Source: Buddleja alternifolia
Taxonomy: Eukaryota; Streptophyta; Magnoliopsida; Lamiales; Scrophulariaceae
Direction of reading: 5' to 3'
NCBI GenBank assembly: GCA_019426215.1
Contig: CM033404.1
Coordinates: 1,550,001-1,614,000, forward strand
Length of the DNA: 64,000 bases
Positions 1 through 11,546 of the stretch are shown one piece after another. Positions within the stretch are counted from its first letter, which is position 1. Every line of letters begins with the position of its first letter. Under the pieces are notes generated by a model. The model ran no database searches. It was not told the DNA's origin and worked only from the letters and a program-made list of their open reading frames with translations. Both the position numbers and the translations under genes were made by a program.

Positions 1-62
1 TACAGAAAATGAACTTGTATTGTTATATATCTTTTTTCTTACTTGAGCTTTTCTTGCTGCAG

Positions 63-2807
63 ATTGCTATGACCCTTTGGATCCAAATGGAAATATTACT
101 GTTACCTTCGACATACTCAAGTATACACTTGATGGCTATGTGGTTAGCCTCGCAACTGAAGCACTAATTATTGTGCCATGTCCAACCTGTTGTAATTTTT
201 GTGGTTCAAATTTCTACAATTATGTTTCAAAATCTGTTTTTCTTTCATTTTTTTTTTTTAACTTTTAAGGGGATTTAAGAAAATTGTCTATAAGCTTCAT
301 TTTCTCCATATTATGTGTTACTTTTGCCAGCTCTCCATAAACACGTGGCTAAATCTTATTGCAGGCAAGAGTAACCATCCAGAACTACTACCAGTATCGT
401 CATGTAGAGAAACCAGGTTGGAAACTCGGGTGGACATGGGCCAAAAACGAGGTTATTTGGTCAATGAGTGGTGCTTTTGCCATCCAACAAGGAAATTGTT
501 CATCCTTCAAGTACAATATACCACATTCATGCAAGCGGGACCCGGTCATTGTTGATTTTATGCCAGATGCACCAGGAAACAGAGTCGAAGGTTGCTGCCA
601 GGGTGGCGTCCTTGCTGCCTGGGCCGTCAACCCCTCCATGTCTTACTCATCCTTTGAGGTTACAGTTGGCAATTTGGAGCAGAATTCAACTGGCTATGTG
701 CCTCTGAATTTTACGCTAATGGCTCCTGAACCTGGTTACACTTGCGGTCTAGTTAGGGACACTATTCCTACAGTTTCTTCAGTTATTGGGGGAAGAAGAG
801 AAGAGCAAGTTCTCAGTAAGTAAATTCATTATCAATGTTAATTTTTTTTAGCTTACAAGATTTTATGTTTATAATGTCAAATTTGATAGGAAAGATTGTT
901 AGAACTATTTGCTCTTGATTATACTACGTATTGGTTTCCTAAGAATATGATACTAATATTTATATTTTTAAGTAAAATCCATGATTATTGGCGTATTAAC
1001 TGAGAGGAACTAAGTTTTAATTTCAAAATTTCGTGATAAAGATTAAGAATAGAAAGGATATCAAACTGTGTAAACAACTACTAGGATCTTGTTTTGTGAT
1101 CTTAGTGGTCAATGAAATTTAACCAACCAAGGTGGAAATGAGTAGTTTTTCTCTTTTCCAACCCAAATTCGAAGTCCTCATCAGAAAAATCTGAGAAAAT
1201 TTTACCAATATAATTCATAATGCACCTCTTTTCTTGGTAGATCTAGTTGCCTTAATCAAAACAGAAAATTTGAGTAATTTTAATGATTCTACTTCTCCTG
1301 GAAAACAAAAGATGGCTGAGTAATTTGGTTACGTTCATGCATCATGAACAACTACAATATTACTTAGTCCAGTTTAACCCATTATGTTACTCCTTACTAG
1401 TCGGCAGTCACCGAAACTGGATTCTTCATTTACACACCAGGCTAATTTAAAAGTCCTTATTAAGATTAGTGATTTTCAGGAACATGGAAATCAACATGCA
1501 CATACTCGAGTTTTTTGGCTAGCAAAGCACCAGTTTGCTGCGTTTCACTTTCAACATTTTACAATCCCACCATCACATCATGCCCTTCATGCAGCTGTGG
1601 GTGTCGAGAAGCTGATAAGTTTGCAAAGTCGTGCATTAGGTTTGGCAATTCATTTAAATGAACAATTTCACTTTCTCTTAACTGTGATTTACAAGTCTAA
1701 ATTGTGTTTATATGTCTTCTATGCCTAATGAACAGAGAAGGTGTAATTCCATCAAATTTGTTCGATGCTGATCTAGTTCAATGCACCGATCATATGTGTC
1801 CTATTCGGGTTCACTGGCATATTAAGAAAAACTATGTCACACATTGGAGAGTGAAAATGACAGTCTCTAATTACAATTATGGAAGAAATTACTCAAACTG
1901 GAATGTTTTGGTTCAACATCCTGGCTTTGGACAACCTTCTGCTGCCTTTAGCTTTAACAGTACAAAACTTCCAACTATTGGTGTTCCAGGTACTCCCATT
2001 AGAAAAACCGTAGTTCTAGACTCGAGACGTGTTTAGGTTGCGTTTGGATTGGATGTAAAGATTGATTTGAGAAAAGGGTGTCATGTTAAATGACTAATAT
2101 TATGCGGATTCCAAATCCATCTTAACGATTGAAAAATAGCTCTAAAAGGGGTGCTAAATGGTTTGAAGCGCATAGTAACTTAAAATGATCCAAATAGCAC
2201 AATAGATTTATATTATGGTTTTGAAATCCTTAGTTCTCAAATTTTTCAATCCAAACGCAACCATAGTTTCCATTATAGTGGTGAATATATATATCGTTTG
2301 TAGAACGCTTTTCAGTTTGATATCTTTTTCACCTCTTAAGTAAACAAATATAGTAGTGAATAATTGAAAATCATCATTAGAAGAATAAAACAAGACAACC
2401 ATAGAACCTAGAAGTCATGCTAGAAGAGTTATTTCCTTGCCGGTTTTCAATTATTATTTTTTTCGTAAATTTGGCAAATTTCATGCTATGTGAATTTTGC
2501 AGAAGAAGTTGCTCTCTTCTGGGGAAAATCCTTCTACAATAGTGAACTGGTGCAAGCTAATGACTATCAAGTGGGATCAGTGAGTACAGAGATACTCCTA
2601 CAAAAAGATTCAAATTCATTTACACTGAGTAATGGATGGGCTTTTCCAAGAAGAATATATTTCAATGGTGAGAACTGTCAAATGCCCCTTCCTGACATTT
2701 TTCCAATGCTGCCAAACGATAGCCCGAGTCGACTGCCTTCTCGTCGCCAGTTTCTTTTTCTAACTGCAGTCTACTTGATGACTTGTATAATTTTTGTTGG
2801 GTTATGA
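63..2807 (+). CDS. COBRA-like GPI-anchored cell-wall protein (5' end outside window)
   Basis: COBRA-like proteins sit on the outer plasma membrane via a GPI anchor and influence cellulose deposition and oriented cell expansion. Five exons are visible: 63-142, 365-815, 1480-1639, 1736-1989, 2503-2807. They join in phase to 415 residues and a TGA stop; the signal-peptide exon lies before the window. Seen: the start of the COBRA domain (DCYDPLDPNGN), the conserved RVTIQNYYQYRH stretch, an aromatic GWKLGWTW patch, a QGNCSSFK/PHSCKR block, the hallmark CCVS motif followed by a Cys-rich CPSCSCGC, and a hydrophobic C-terminus after a short Ser/Arg-rich spacer that fits a GPI-attachment signal. The residues after GYTCG differ from what I remember of COB and COBL4, so I do not name a paralogue. 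Intron 4 carries a MITE. The family call is secure; the subfamily is open. Confidence 0.93.
2036..2262. mobile_element. MITE with GGTTGCGTTTGGATTG termini, in COBRA-like intron 4
   Basis: The left end GGTTGCGTTTGGATTG and right end CAATCCAAACGCAACC are perfect 16-bp inverted repeats bounding about 227 bp with no coding capacity. An internal stretch (AGAGCTATTTTTCAATCG on the minus strand) recurs in the copy at 20620-20775, so this is a family and not a chance palindrome. No clean target-site duplication is visible, so the superfamily is unassigned. Confidence 0.75.
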
Positions 2808-3797
2808 TATAAGTTCTTCTCTTTGCCCTGCAACCTTTTTGATCTTGACTTGCTTGAAATAGAATCATGTGTAAATATTTCATACTTTTGTAAAGAGATG
2901 GATTTGCTTCTTAGACAGACTGTGAATAGTGTTGAGCTTGATTTGTTTCATGAATATAATTATTGGCCTTTTCACTTAGGCTTTGGACCTCACATTTGGC
3001 TGAGGAAAAGAAAAAATGATTTAAAAAAAATTAAAAATAAAGCATAACTTACTATTTTCTGAAATAAGGAAAGCATTTTCTTTTATACTTTAGGGTTTTT
3101 ATATTTTTCTCACTAGAATTCAACGACAGTTAAAGTATTGAAATAACTATGTCATCATGACTTGTAAATTTTGATATGTAGAGAACAAACATTTCTTTTC
3201 CCCACCTCACCCCACCCAAAAACAAAGAGAGGATATTTGTACGTGGAAGTTATTTTAACTATAATTACTTGTAATTTAACTTCTTGTACTTAGACAACTC
3301 TATACCCTAAAATAAATAAATTCCGAAAACATCGATAAAACTAGAGAAGATTCATGCCCAAGTGGTCAAGAAAATTATTTTTTCATCTGGTTCATAAAAA
3401 TAAATTTCTTTTATTTTTATGTATTTTTTTTAAAAAAACCATCTTTTATTCATGTATAGTAATTAATATATACAAATTTATTTTGAATATGCTTTATCCA
3501 TTCCTCCCCAATAAACCCACGCGAAGAAGGCCCAATAAAATTTGGAAAACAAAGGCCAGCCCACAGTGCTATACGCACACGTTCCATGCTGCCATTGGGT
3601 GAAGCAAAGTGAACTCTAGCCTCTCCAGTGTACAAACCTCCAATTATTCCCAGTTTGAACTAAACTCGCGAAACCTCATCGAGAATTACACATATATAAT
3701 TACATGAAGTATCTTTCTTTTATCAACCACGTTACTGGCGTCGAAGCATTACTATTTAGTTCTAGATTTTTCACCGGAAAAGGACAAGGAAAAGGGT
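2808..3797. other. Intergenic: COBRA-like 3' UTR and nucleosidase promoter
   Basis: About 1 kb of AT-rich sequence. The left part should be the 3' UTR and terminator of the COBRA-like gene, and the right part the promoter and 5' UTR of the nucleosidase. I see no ORF with family similarity, RNA gene or clear mobile element. Confidence 0.5.
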
Positions 3798-3848
3798 TTG
3801 ATTGGTATTCTTACTGAGGTGGTGGAGCGAAGGTGCAAAAGCAGATCA

Positions 3849-6800
3849 ATGGCGCCACCTCACGAAGACAAAGCGGCGGCGGCGGCGGAAGCGGAGGTCA
3901 ACGAGGAGTCAACGTCTAGTGGCCACATCTCCAATCTCCTCTTCATTATCGGTACTATTTCTTGCTATTTTTCATCTTTTTACAGATATATATGTATATG
4001 TGTATAACTATATATATATATATGTATATGTATTGATGTCGGATCACGGATGTGTGTTTTTGTGCATGTGAAACGGAGTTGTAGCTATGCAAACCGAGGC
4101 GTCACCTCTAGTGAATAAGTTTCAGCTGGCCGAGGCACCTGATTCTGTGTATGCTTCTTTTCCTTTTCCTTTGCCTTTGCCTTTGCCTTTTTTTGTTTTT
4201 CTATTTTTTTCTAGACAATTTATGTTGGCTGATCTAGTTTATATGATTAGCTCACAACTTTAATCGAGAGGGATAGAAATCTGGAAAGCTTATTTTGTGT
4301 TTTTAGTAGCTATAATTGTTAGAAGTAAAAATTGAGGAATTTTGTTGGATGTAAAATCATCTGATCTTATCTTGTTACCACTTTGAGTAAGCTGTTTCCC
4401 TAGTTTATTTATTTATATGACATACTGCTTGCATCCTCAGATGAATGGGTGAATGTACTGTCCTGTCGGTGTTCTTCGCCACTCTATTTACCTTATCTTG
4501 TTAAATCGAATAGTGAAGTACATAGTTATTCACTTATAGGATCTAAATAACGTTGAACATCATGGAATGTATTCATTGCTTACAAAATATTTAAATAGTA
4601 TTAAGCATCTTAAGAATGAGTATGATCGAAATGTATTTAAGCAATATAAAAAATGACTAGTTTGAAACTTTTATAATATCAGAAATACCTAATGAATATA
4701 ATATAATCAATATATATATATATGTTATATAATAAGTCAGTCAAAAGATTATATAGTTTCACTTTGTATTACCTAATCAAGCTTTGTATTAGACATTGTA
4801 TAACTTGCCCTTTTGATTTTCTGACGAGTTGAACCTTTTACCACCTTAAACTGATGATGCAGGTTTCCTAAGGGGGTTCCATGGGTGAGGTACTGTGGTA
4901 AATACAAAGATTTGAACATCAACATTGTCTGTCCCGGAAAAGACCAAACGTTGGGTTCGTATTTTCTTATTCTTTTATTTCCTAACTCTTGTCTGCATGC
5001 ACTGATTCTTGATTGCTTGTATAAGAGCATGCTCATTGTAATGTTGTCATGTGTCTTGGTTTCCTTTTATTACCCTAGCTCTTGTTTGCATCTTATCTGA
5101 TACCCTTTCAAAATTTCAGCTTCTGACATAGTGAGTTGTTTCTTTATCAGGAGTTGATTGTGTCGGAACGGTTTCTGCATCTCTTCTGACTTATGCTTCT
5201 ATTCAAGCATTACAGCCAGACCTTATCATAAATGCAGGAACTGCTGGAGGGTTCAAGGTAGTACAAGTGCAACTGTGATAATTACCTCTTGTTATGTTTC
5301 TAGCATCTGATTATTCGGTTCTCACTTTGGCCCACTTCATGCTTACTCGAGTTTGCTAGTTTAAAATTTTTAATGTTCCATCATAGTTGTCAATGGCGTG
5401 CCACGGCGCAGAGGTTCAATATGGCGCGCGCATTCAAGGCGCCCTTAAGGCGAACCATGGTGAAATTTCTTTCTAAAATCAATTTTTGATCAAAATTAGG
5501 GTTTCTGGTCAATTTAATTTGGTCAACCTAGTCAAACTTAGTAAAATTGGGGCGAATTGCGGATAAATTCCAATGGTAACTACAACCCAACCTCAAATAT
5601 ATATATTATAATATGTAATAGACTATATGTTGTTGAAATATTTAGGGGATATGAATATATATTTTTGTTTTTGCATAACTATTATCATTATTTCTATATA
5701 ACTATATATTTATGCATATTAATTTATTTTTGTAATTTTGCGCTGGGCTTCAATAAGGCACGCGCCGCGCTGTGCGCCATGCGCTATGCGCCATGGGACC
5801 TATGCGCTGCGCCGTGTCATTCGCCATTAACAACTATGTGTTCCGTTATGATATGCACTTTTTCTTTATTCTGAACTTGGAGAATGGGGAAATTATTTTC
5901 AAAAGTTGCTATATCTGGCCATGCCCCAACCCCAGTCCCCCCAAACGGTAAAAAGAGAAAAAGACATTCTTCTATACTCCATTTCTTTTAATTGTACTTC
6001 TTGTTTCAAATCTTTATTTGCACTTTTATTTTGCCTATTCTATACTAGTAAGTGACTGCAAAGCTGTTTCATTCTACATAGATTAGTTATCCATTACATT
6101 TTGGTTAAGGAGGAAGGTGATCCAACCCCTGCTTTGTGATGGAATTATTACATTCATTTTTGGGCTTTTATCTTTCTCTTACTGTAACTTCATGGGAGGA
6201 ATATACTTACCTGGTTGTTCAGGAATCTCATTGGTATGCTTTGGATATGGGATTGATGATTCACATGTGCACTCTGCATGCAGTAACTTTGTTAATAAAT
6301 TTTTTATTGATATCTAAAATTTACCAGGCAAAAGGTGCTTCCATAGGTGATGTATTTCTTGCGTCAGATGTGGCCTTCCATGATAGACGAATTCCAATAC
6401 CTGTAAGTCTATTCCAGATTTTCCATCTAGTTTTGCTTTCATGTGGAAAATAACGTGGGACAGCAAAAATGAAAAAGAAAAAGTTATTGTTATTCAATTT
6501 CACGTTCTTTCTTTTTTATCTACAGATGCTTGACCTGTATGGCGTTGGGCTACGCCAAGCATTCTCCACACCAAATCTTGCAGAGGCGCTGAACTTAAAG
6601 GTCACTACTCTTTCCTAATAAATAGACTGCACAAGGTGTATTCATAAGTTTTGCTTCTGGAATTTTCATTTAAGCCGTTACTTTTATCATAATTATCTAT
6701 CAATGACTTTCTTTACAGAATGAGTATTTGTGTGGATGCATGCGACATAGTTTTGGAATAACATGGTGGTGCTTATACTGTTCACTCTCTTTGTATGTTT

Positions 6801-7466
6801 TAGGTCGGCAAATTGTCTACTGGAGATTCTTTAGATATGTGCACACAGGATGCAGATGCAATACTTGCAAATGATGCAACAGTTAAAGATATGGAGGTAG
6901 CCTTCTACTACATAAGTTATCATAATGCCCGAATCAAAAAGAAATATAGAAAAGTTCCCTACATCATAAGCTCTTTTAACAACTCATGTGAAATTTATAT
7001 CTTAAATTTCCACTACGGATTCGTTTCACTTATATTTCTCTAGTGATTTTTGAGCAAAATCATAATCACTCTTGGTTTGTTAATTTAAAATCAACCTTCT
7101 ATTTCAATATTAGTCAAGTTAATAAAATATTCCAATATAAACGAAATTTTCACCACAGAGAACAAAGCAAATGTCAAAGAACTGATTCATCTATTGGCAG
7201 ATAATTGCTTAGATTATTATATCTAACTTCGTTTTTGTTTATTTTCTGTGTTAATTGCTATATAAAAGGGGGCAGCTGTTGCTTATGTGGCTGATCTTCT
7301 GAAAGTGCCGGCAATATTTTTAAAAGCTGTGACTGATATCATTGATGGTGACAAGCCGACAGCTGAAGAGTTCTTACAAAATTTGGTTGCAGTCACTGCT
7401 GCGCTTGAACAAGCAGCCACTCAAGTCGTTGATTTTATCAACGAGAAGAGTTTCTCAGAACTGTGA
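3849..7466 (+). CDS. MTN1: 5'-methylthioadenosine/S-adenosylhomocysteine nucleosidase (MTN-like)
   Basis: Cleaves the adenine-ribose bond of 5'-methylthioadenosine in the Yang (methionine salvage) cycle, supporting ethylene, polyamine and nicotianamine synthesis; it is a soluble cytosolic PNP/UDP-phosphorylase-fold enzyme. Eight exons: 3849-3951, 4079-4148, 4863-4954, 5151-5257, 6328-6402, 6526-6600, 6804-6896, 7269-7466, giving 270 residues, close to Arabidopsis MTN1/2 length. Seen: VVAMQTEASPLVNKF near the N-terminus, INIVCPGKD, INAGTAGGFK, the nucleobase region DVAFHDRRIPIP, STGDSLDM, the MEGAAVAY substrate motif, and GDKPTAEEFLQNL near the C-terminus. ATG 3849 starts the usual MAP-type N-terminus with an Ala run; an in-frame ATG at 3798 would add 17 residues and is less likely. 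Intron 4 contains a hAT-like element. MTN1 versus MTN2 cannot be separated here. Confidence 0.95.
5382..5838. mobile_element. hAT-like non-autonomous element in nucleosidase intron 4
   Basis: The ends CATAGTTGTCAATGGCG and, reversed, CATAGTTGTTAATGGCG form terminal inverted repeats that continue to a shared CACGGCGCAG. The element is flanked by TGTTCCAT (5374-5381) and TGTTCCGT (5839-5846), an 8-bp near-perfect target duplication typical of hAT insertions. Both ends are unusually GC-rich (runs of GCGC) while the 457-bp body is AT-rich and non-coding. The intron keeps normal borders. Confidence 0.75.
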
Positions 7467-7811
7467 TGCTTTCTCAATTTGGAACACAATAATGTACAAT
7501 TTCACGGGTTCATTTTTTATGTAATATTAGATGATGGCTATAACATTGTTAAACACACTATTTATGTTCATTGAACCAATCTTCCACCAACACCTTGTAA
7601 GATAGGTCATGAAATTTTCACCCTTGAACTAACTCAAAATGTACGACATTATATTCCAGCTTTCTCTGCGTGGGATGATAAATTAATATTCCTTGAGTTG
7701 TTCAATTTTGCAAATTAATGTACTGCTAGTATATATAGAATCAATCATAACCCCGCTTCTGCATTGATTAACTCATCATTGTATTCATTTTTTCAATTAA
7801 AAGAATTGATC
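7467..7811. other. Short intergenic spacer with LAP5-like promoter
   Basis: 345 bp hold the nucleosidase 3' UTR and the promoter and 5' UTR of the next gene. The only recognisable signal is the TATA-like stretch listed separately. Confidence 0.5.
7730..7738 (+). promoter_or_regulatory. TATA-like box before LAP5-like gene
   Basis: A TATATATAG stretch about 75 bp upstream of ATG 7812 is the best core-promoter candidate in the short spacer. Position and composition only; no transcription start is known. Confidence 0.4.
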
Positions 7812-9420
7812 ATGGGAAGTGAAGGGTCCATGGAAAGCATGAGGAACGCTAGTCCGGGGAAAGCTGCCATTTTAGCCCTTGGCAAGGCGTTTCCTCACCA
7901 ACTTGTCATGCAAGAATATTTGGTTGATGGGTATTTCAGAGATACTAACTGCGATGATCCTGACCTAAAGCAGAAGCTCACTCGACTCTGTAATCTTTCT
8001 TCCTTTGACTGTCATCTTCTTGATTTTGTTAGCATCTCCATAGTCAGGAATAGTTTCTTACAGGAAGATGAATCCCCTGTTACATGTCAATCAATAATAC
8101 CAGGTTATGTTTGGATCGAAGGATTTGGGATATCGAAGTTTTCGTATTCATATAACAGACTCTTTGCACTTGTTTGGTTATTACTGAGTTGCAATGTATT
8201 TCAAATCCATTGAGGTTGTGTTTGGATTGAGAATTTCGAAATCCATGACTTTCAAATCTTTCAATCCAAACACGTCCTTACAATACGTCTTAATGTCAGC
8301 TTCGAAGTCTTTTCCTTGAATCCAAACGCACCCAACAGTTATGTAGTATAAACTTCTTTTGTTACTGTTCAGACAGTCCTGCGAGTCTGCTATAACTATG
8401 ATCACCATTTCTCAACTGTCTTAAATTTTTACAGGCAAGACAACCACAGTAAAAACCCGATACGTCGTAATGTCCGAAGAAATCCTAAAGAAATACCCTG
8501 AACTAGCCGTTGAAGGGCTCCCCACTATCAAACAGAGACTCGACATTTGCAACTCAGCTGTCACAAAAATGGCCATTGAAGCCTCACAGTCTTGCATCAA
8601 CAAATGGGGCAGGCCCATTTCAGACATAACCCATTTAGTCTACGTCTCCTCCAGCGAAGCCCGATTACCCGGGGGTGATCTCTACCTCGCAAACGGGCTG
8701 GGTCTCCGACCCAATACCAAACGGGTCATGCTCTACTTTTCGGGCTGCTCGGGTGGTGTAGCGGGCCTTCGAGTAGCCAAGGACATTGCTGAGAACAATC
8801 CAGGAAGTAGAATTCTCCTTACAACCTCAGAAACAACTATTATAGGATATAAACCACCTAGTACTGATAGGCCTTATGATTTAGTTGGAGTTGCATTGTT
8901 TGGAGATGGAGCTGGAGCTATGATCATTGGTTCAAATCCTGTTTTGGAAACTGAAAAGCCTTTGTTTGAGCTAAATACTGCTATACAACATTTTGTACCT
9001 AACACTGAAAAGATCATTGATGGGAAGCTAACGGAAGAAGGGATAAGTTTCAAGCTTGATAGAGAATTACCACTGATAATTGAGAACAATATAAAAGATT
9101 TTTGCATGGAATTAATGGGATTCGTTGGATTTTCCGAGAAGGATTATAACGAGATGTTTTGGGCCATTCATCCCGGAGGCCCGGCTATATTGAACAGGCT
9201 GGAGAAGAAATTGGAGCTTTCGCCAGAGAAGCTGAGGGCTAGTAGAAGGGCACTGGCTGATTATGGGAATGCTAGTAGTAATACTATTGTGTATGTGTTG
9301 GAATATATGTTAGATGAGGGGAAGAATGTGAAAAAGGATGAAAATGAGTGGGGATTAATACTGGCATTTGGGCCTGGGGTCACTTTTGAAGGGATTCTTG
9401 CTAGGAATCTCACTGTGTGA
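7812..9420 (+). CDS. LAP5: LAP5/PKSB-type anther polyketide synthase (sporopollenin)
   Basis: Type III polyketide synthase that condenses hydroxy fatty acyl-CoA with malonyl-CoA to alkylpyrones, precursors of sporopollenin in pollen exine; Arabidopsis LAP5/PKSB acts in tapetal cells on the ER. Two exons, 7812-7989 and 8435-9420, encode 387 residues. The single intron splits a Cys codon (T|GC, residue 60), the conserved intron position of the chalcone-synthase family. The triad is intact: Cys164 (SGCSGG), His305 (AIHPGGP), Asn338 (YGNASSN); also PSTDRPYDLVG and the C-terminal GFGPG-type loop as AFGPGVTFEG. The N-terminus (GKAFPHQLVMQEYLVDGYF) fits LAP5 better than LAP6, which I recall as beginning differently. 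The preceding ATG at 7764 gives only an AT-rich extension, so ATG 7812 (MGSEGS) is chosen. Expression is expected to be anther-specific by homology. Confidence 0.94.
8214..8335. mobile_element. Small MITE relic in LAP5-like intron
   Basis: It begins GGTTGTGTTTGGATTGA, has an inverted match TCAATCCAAACAC at about 8262-8275, and a second end ATCCAAACGCACCCA at about 8321-8335. This looks like a copy of the GTTTGGATT-terminus family, internally deleted or nested. The boundaries are approximate. Confidence 0.55.
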
Positions 9421-10059
9421 GAAAATTGGAATTTCTGATGTTGGATTTAATCTTGATTTAAGTTGTCGAGACTTGAGGTTAGGTGGCAGCAATCTAAATT
9501 ACGAGAAACTCCCTGCAATTTGAGAAATTATAATAACCTTATGTCGCAATAAAAGTACATTATAGTTACACTATCTATCAGTAAAAAGCAGATTACAATT
9601 GCAGTTCTTTCGGTCGAAAACATATTACAATTTTACTAAGTCGATTACGACTTCACCTCCTATTTCTTGAGTTGCCAGGCTTGCTAGGGTGTCGTGGTAA
9701 TTTACCAAGCCTCAGGAGGCTTCGGGTAATTATACAATAAACGAGGGAGCGTACGTGCATGTAATTATTCAATAAATGAGGGACTGTGCATGTACTTATC
9801 CAAAAAGATCCTTAAAAAGTGAAAATCAAGAACAGAAGAACAAGATAATCATATTTCCTGCAACCACTGGTTACATAATAGTACCAATAAATTTATTTGT
9901 CTACATACAAAGATTTGACAGAACATATTACACTCACAAACAAAGTGAATAACAGAAAAACAATCAAAATACAAGACAAAGTAAACCAGACAAGAATGTA
10001 ACAGAACTCTTAATACAAGATTATTTTTTCATGCACATTATATAGGATTGATAACATAA
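9421..10059. other. Convergent intergenic region (LAP5-like and GASA 3' ends)
   Basis: The tails of two convergent genes meet here. More than half of the interval is an inverted copy of the GGGATAATTAC MITE family (listed separately); the remainder is AT-rich and non-coding. Confidence 0.5.
9478..9803 (-). mobile_element. MITE-like repeat, GGGATAATTAC family, copy 1 (reversed)
   Basis: Read on the minus strand it runs from GGATAAGTACATGCAC through a segment with GGCTTGGTAAATTACCACG and ends near CTCGTAATTTAGATTGC. The same order of blocks (start, gene-poor middle with AATTGTAATATG, TTATGGTAATTTCTCAAA, then CGTAATTAGGGTCTCAC) occurs at 13262, 19504, 34535 and 35291. This is the most diverged copy. 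Confidence 0.6.
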
Positions 10060-10780
10060 TCAAGGGCATTTGGGCTTGTTATGACGGGTAGTCATATTTG
10101 CATAACAAGGGCAGTACTCGTAGTTGCCCGAAGTGCCCGGCGGAACGCATTTGCACCTAGCACAACAAGTTCCACATGCCCTTTTGCACAGATTCGGCCT
10201 GCTTGATAATTTACATCTTGCTGCACAAGCTCCTCCACAGTCTATATATATATATATATATATCATATAACCAAAGAAAATTGTTTTATAAGTATATAAA
10301 AACAAGAATAATTAAGTGAAATAGATGAAGGAATATTGAATTGGGAGGCAAGAATTAAAACGCTAAGTTTGATGGATTAATTACCTAGTGTTGGGCTGTA
10401 TTCAGCTTTTGATACAGCTTTGCTACCCTGCAATAACAATATTGTGACAGCATGAGTTAGTGTAATTTGAAAAGTGAGTTTGGCAAAGAATTGTTGAGGA
10501 CTATGTTGGAATGTTGAAATCTTGCTTTTGGTCAATATTGTAAGTACAACATTAGTATTCAGAGTTATAAATTGGTTATACAATTACGATCATCTGATGG
10601 TCGAGCCAGCATAAATATGTCGAGACTCAAAGTTCCGAGAGCTCTTAACAATAACTAAATATGTAGTGAAAGTTGAGGGGTTGATGGATTACCAGTTGAT
10701 TGGTTTGAATTGCTTGGACTTGATGAAGAACCAGCACAGAAAGAAAGATTGTTGCAATAAGAACCTTGGAAACAGCCATT
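10060..10780 (-). CDS. GASA/snakin cysteine-rich peptide, frameshifted in signal exon
   Basis: GASA (gibberellin-stimulated, snakin-like) peptides are secreted 12-Cys proteins linked to growth, redox and defence. Three exons on the minus strand: 10693-10780, 10385-10427, 10060-10241. Exon 3 carries the complete 12-cysteine GASA domain (starts DCGGACAARC, contains RACGTCCARC and CVPPGTSGN, ends KPKCP then TGA). Exon 1 starts MAVSKVLIATIFL, a normal signal-peptide start, but about 10741 has TTTT where TTT would continue as SVLVLHQVQAIQTNQL. As written, the frame moves by one base and exon 2 hits TAG immediately. Exon 2 must be read from GGT AGC AAA to reach exon 3 in phase. A real null allele, an assembly error, or rescue by skipping the 43-bp exon 2 are all possible. 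Intron 2 ends in a (TA)n tract instead of a pyrimidine tract. Confidence 0.85.
10243..10263. repeat. (TA)n at 3' end of GASA intron 2
   Basis: About ten TA units lie directly next to the AG acceptor of exon 3 (minus strand), replacing a polypyrimidine tract. Confidence 0.9.
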
Positions 10781-10894
10781 GATTACTCTATATATATATA
10801 TATGCAGAAGTAATATAAATAAAGTTGGAAATTTGAGGTGTTAATTAAGAGTTTGTTTTGTTTTCTGAGATGGGGAGAATGAGATAATGAGGAG

Positions 10895-10902
10895 TATTTA
10901 TA
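10895..10902 (-). promoter_or_regulatory. TATA box of the GASA gene
   Basis: TATAAATA on the minus strand, in the context CTATAAATACTCC, lies about 115 bp before the ATG at 10780. This is a textbook plant TATA box at a plausible distance for a short 5' UTR. Confidence 0.7.
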
Positions 10903-11460
10903 GATGAAAAATAAGGAGGGACAGATAGAAACTCAAGAAAGTAAGTACATGGAAAGTCTCATGCATGCAAATTCATAATTGCTGTGGGCATTCAGAGTGC
11001 CTGGCCTTGTACCCTACTCACCTAAAAATTTAACTAGTTTTTAAATTGATGAAAGAAAAATATATCGAAAAATATACAAAAGGGACAAATAACTAATAAT
11101 CTTGCATAAAGTTCACATATGGTAGTAGTTGGACAAGAAAGAGAGTAATTTCACATATATGCTCGGGATACCAAGTTTCGAGAGAACTATAGACATTTTG
11201 AATATTATCGAACTCATGCAGGATGGATGATTGAGTATACTTGGACTAGAAGTTTTAATACTCTCTATAAATAACTTGTAATAACTCTCTCAACAGTCCT
11301 ATAAATGTTATATTTGGTGGACATACATTGAGTGACTGAATGTGCTACAATTGTACCATACTTATCAATAAACATAAATAAATCATAAAATACTTATGAT
11401 ACATACAACTAATTTTAATACATATCGACTCGGTTCAGCATAGAATAACCCCAATCCTCA

Positions 11461-11546
11461 GCCCCAACCCACCTAGGCACACGAGAATAACAAATAATTG
11501 GTAGCCCCAACCCACCTAGGCACACGAGAATAACGAATAATTGGTA
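11461..11546. repeat. 43-bp tandem duplication
   Basis: Two head-to-tail units beginning GCCCCAACCCACCTAGGCAC are identical except one base (CAAATAATT versus CGAATAATT). Near-identity suggests a recent duplication. Confidence 0.9.

Noticed and set aside
3798..3848. Upstream in-frame ATG for the nucleosidase
   Set aside because: The added 17 residues do not resemble the family N-terminus; ATG 3849 gives the usual MAP start.
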